NCBI RefSeq assembly: GCF_002933875.1
Contig: NZ_BFAV01000016.1
Span: 1 to 51,296 of the forward strand
Origin: Desulfocucumis palustris
Lineage (GTDB): Bacteria > Bacillota > Desulfotomaculia > Desulfotomaculales > Desulfocucumaceae
DNA length: 51,296 bases
Direction of reading: 5' to 3'
Shown here one piece after another: positions 49,905 through 51,296 of this stretch (position 1 is the first letter of the stretch; every line of letters starts with the position of its first letter). The notes under the pieces were generated by a model. The model did not search any database, was not told the origin of the DNA, and saw only the letters and a program-made list of their open reading frames with translations. A program made the position numbers and the translations under genes.

Positions 49905-51095
49905 TTGTTTGGATTTGCTTCAAAAAGATTCATTTTGCCGGTTGTGTTGACGCTGGCGCTTCTGCTTTTGGCGGGCTGCGGCGGGGGAGCTAAAGACGGG
50001 GAGCAGGGCGGTCAGGAAAAAGAGGTTTACAAGATCGGGGCCATTTTTGATATTACCGGCCCTTCTTCCTCGCTGGGGGTCCCGGAAAGGGACTCAGCGT
50101 TGTTGCTGGAGGAGCAAATTAACGCCCGGGGCGGGATTAACGGACATCCGGTGAAAATTGTCATCGGGGATAACGAGAGCAATGAGACTAAAGCCGTACA
50201 GGTGGCCAAAAAATTGATCGAAGTGGATAAAGTGCTGGCCATTGCCGGACCCAGTACCACCGGCACCTCCATGGCCATAGTGGATACGGCCCAGAAAAAC
50301 CAGGTGCCCCTGGTGTCGGCTGCCGCCGGCGTATCCATAGTAAATCCCGTGGATAAGCGGCAGTGGGTATTTAAAACAGCCCAGAACGACTCCGTGGTGG
50401 TGGAAAAAATTATAGAATATCTGGGAAGTATAGGAGCCAAAAAGGTTGCCTTTTTGTGCATGAACAACGCCTACGGTGACAGCGGCAGGCAAGAGTTTAC
50501 AACGGCCGCGCAAAAGGCGGGCATTGAAATTGCGGCGGATGAAAAATTCGGGGCCACAGACAACGATATGACTGCCCAGTTGACCAAGGTAAAGGCCGCC
50601 CGGCCGGACGCCGTGATAGTATGGGCCATTCCTCCTTCGGCCTCCATTGTAACCAAAAACTACCGGCAACTGCAGATTGACGCGCCGCTGATACATAGTC
50701 ACGGCATCGGCAATAAAACCTTTGTGGATTTAGCCCAGGACGCGGCCAACGGGGTAATCTTCCCGGCGGGCAGGCTGCTGGTGGCGGAAAGCCTTCCGGA
50801 CAGCGATCCCCAGAAGGCTGTTCTGGTGAAATACGCCGCTGATTATGAAAATAAATACAATCAGCCCAGAAGCACCTTTGGCGGTCACGGCGCGGACGCG
50901 GTTTCGCTTATAGTGTCGGCCCTGGAAAAGGCGGGGCCCGACAGGGCTAAAATAAGGGATGAACTGGAAAAAACCCAGAATTACCCGGGCATTTCCGGGG
51001 TGTTTAACATGTCTCCCCAGGATCACAGCGGCCTGACCAAAGACGCCCTGGTGATGCTGAAAATAGTTGACGGCAAGTGGACTATTCTGGAATAA
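49905..51095 (+). CDS. Branched-chain amino acid ABC transporter substrate-binding lipoprotein
   Basis: About 396 residues. A signal peptide with lipobox (LLLLAGC) anchors the protein. The periplasmic-binding fold of the LivJ/LivK class follows (YKIGAIFDITGPSSSLGVPE near residue 45, IVIGDNESNETKAVQVAKKL near 92, GPSTTGTSMAI near 125, and VAFLCMNNAYGDSGRQEF near 180). It would deliver leucine-type amino acids or related acids to an ABC permease, expected beyond the window. TTG at 49905 follows GGGAGG by eight bases; the GTG at 49866 lacks this. The leader holds duplicated attenuator-like motifs. Confidence 0.92.
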   Translation: MFGFASKRFILPVVLTLALLLLAGCGGGAKDGEQGGQEKEVYKIGAIFDITGPSSSLGVPERDSALLLEEQINARGGINGHPVKIVIGDNESNETKAVQVAKKLIEVDKVLAIAGPSTTGTSMAIVDTAQKNQVPLVSAAAGVSIVNPVDKRQWVFKTAQNDSVVVEKIIEYLGSIGAKKVAFLCMNNAYGDSGRQEFTTAAQKAGIEIAADEKFGATDNDMTAQLTKVKAARPDAVIVWAIPPSASIVTKNYRQLQIDAPLIHSHGIGNKTFVDLAQDAANGVIFPAGRLLVAESLPDSDPQKAVLVKYAADYENKYNQPRSTFGGHGADAVSLIVSALEKAGPDRAKIRDELEKTQNYPGISGVFNMSPQDHSGLTKDALVMLKIVDGKWTILE

Positions 51096-51161
51096 AGTAA
51101 ACTTTGGGTCCGGAAGGGCTATTCTCCCGCCAGACCCTTAGAGCGAACTTTATAAATTGGA

Positions 51162-51296
51162 GACATTCCTCACCCCAAAACCTGATCCGAAATGGAAGAA
51201 TGTCCCCTTAAATGCGTTAGGACATTCCTCATCCCAAAAGCCAGGCCCGAAATAAAGGCGTGTCCCCTTAAATGCGTTAGGACATTCCTCATCCCA
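51162..51296. repeat. Tandem repeat of about 60 bp, continuing past the window
   Basis: Units start at 51162 (59 bp), 51221 (60 bp) and 51281 (cut by the window edge). Each begins GACATTCCTCA and contains TGTCCCCTTAAATGCGTTAG. GGACATTC and the later TGTCCCC can pair, so each unit may form a hairpin. The central 20 bases vary (CCTGATCCGAAATGGAAGAA against GCCAGGCCCGAAATAAAGGC) but are themselves related. Confidence 0.75.

Noticed and set aside
51162..51296. CRISPR array at the right edge
   Set aside because: The would-be spacers are similar to each other, the units are about 60 bp with hairpin symmetry across the whole unit, and no cas gene is seen.

Overview
The window looks like a chromosomal segment of a spore-forming, probably anaerobic Firmicute of the Desulfotomaculum/Pelotomaculum type. 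Supporting features are strong AGGAGG ribosome-binding sites, frequent TTG and GTG starts, a T-box riboswitch, the Gram-positive order ylxM-ffh-rpsP-khpA-ylqD-rimM-trmD, a YjcZ-like glycine-rich peptide, a sporulation-type sensor kinase, and scattered acyl-CoA enzymes (acyl-CoA synthetase, crotonase-fold protein, MaoC hydratase). The taxon is inferred from gene content; no similarity search was possible.

Layout. 1-120 is the 3' end of a 5S rRNA and its terminator. 460-9115 holds nadD, then a chemoreceptor with an unusual C-terminal Cache-like sensor, an ECF sigma/anti-sigma/membrane-protein operon on the minus strand, an RRM protein and a crotonase-fold protein, before yqeK and rsfS resume the usual nadD-yqeK-rsfS cluster. 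9136-13937 is a leucine-type T-box leader with a complete tRNA-Ala(GGC) gene inside it, an acyl-CoA synthetase, and leuS under its own promoter. 14053-16687 has an N-formylglutamate-amidohydrolase-like protein, a 68-residue hypothetical gene and a class III aminotransferase. 16844-21339 is the SRP/ribosome maturation operon. 21366-23438 carries an anchored cyclophilin and a CinA-like protein.

23652-29160 is a cyclic-di-GMP district: a GAF/HD-GYP protein, a PilZ protein, a second HD-GYP protein, an orphan LytTR regulator, and a c-di-GMP-I riboswitch directly in front of a third, stand-alone HD-GYP gene.

30.6-44.3 kb is accessory DNA among ordinary genes (DHH phosphoesterase, nitroreductase, HIT, MaoC, PspC, GAF). 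It holds two decayed large serine recombinases, a diverged comM fragment that looks like an attachment-site scar, two left ends of an IS1634-like element, truncated HNH and DIP1984 genes, an sce7726-like gene, and two paralogous copies of a roughly 350-bp locus encoding conserved 34- and 9-residue peptides behind a leader terminator. A large secreted C25 (gingipain-like) protease follows, then an intact comM.

The right end (46-51.3 kb) has a lipoprotein, a strongly structured unassigned RNA-like region, a PAS sensor kinase, a small conserved protein, a duplicated leader-RNA motif ahead of a branched-chain amino acid binding lipoprotein, and the start of a roughly 60-bp tandem repeat. The most noteworthy signals are the tRNA inside the T-box and the duplicated micropeptide locus.
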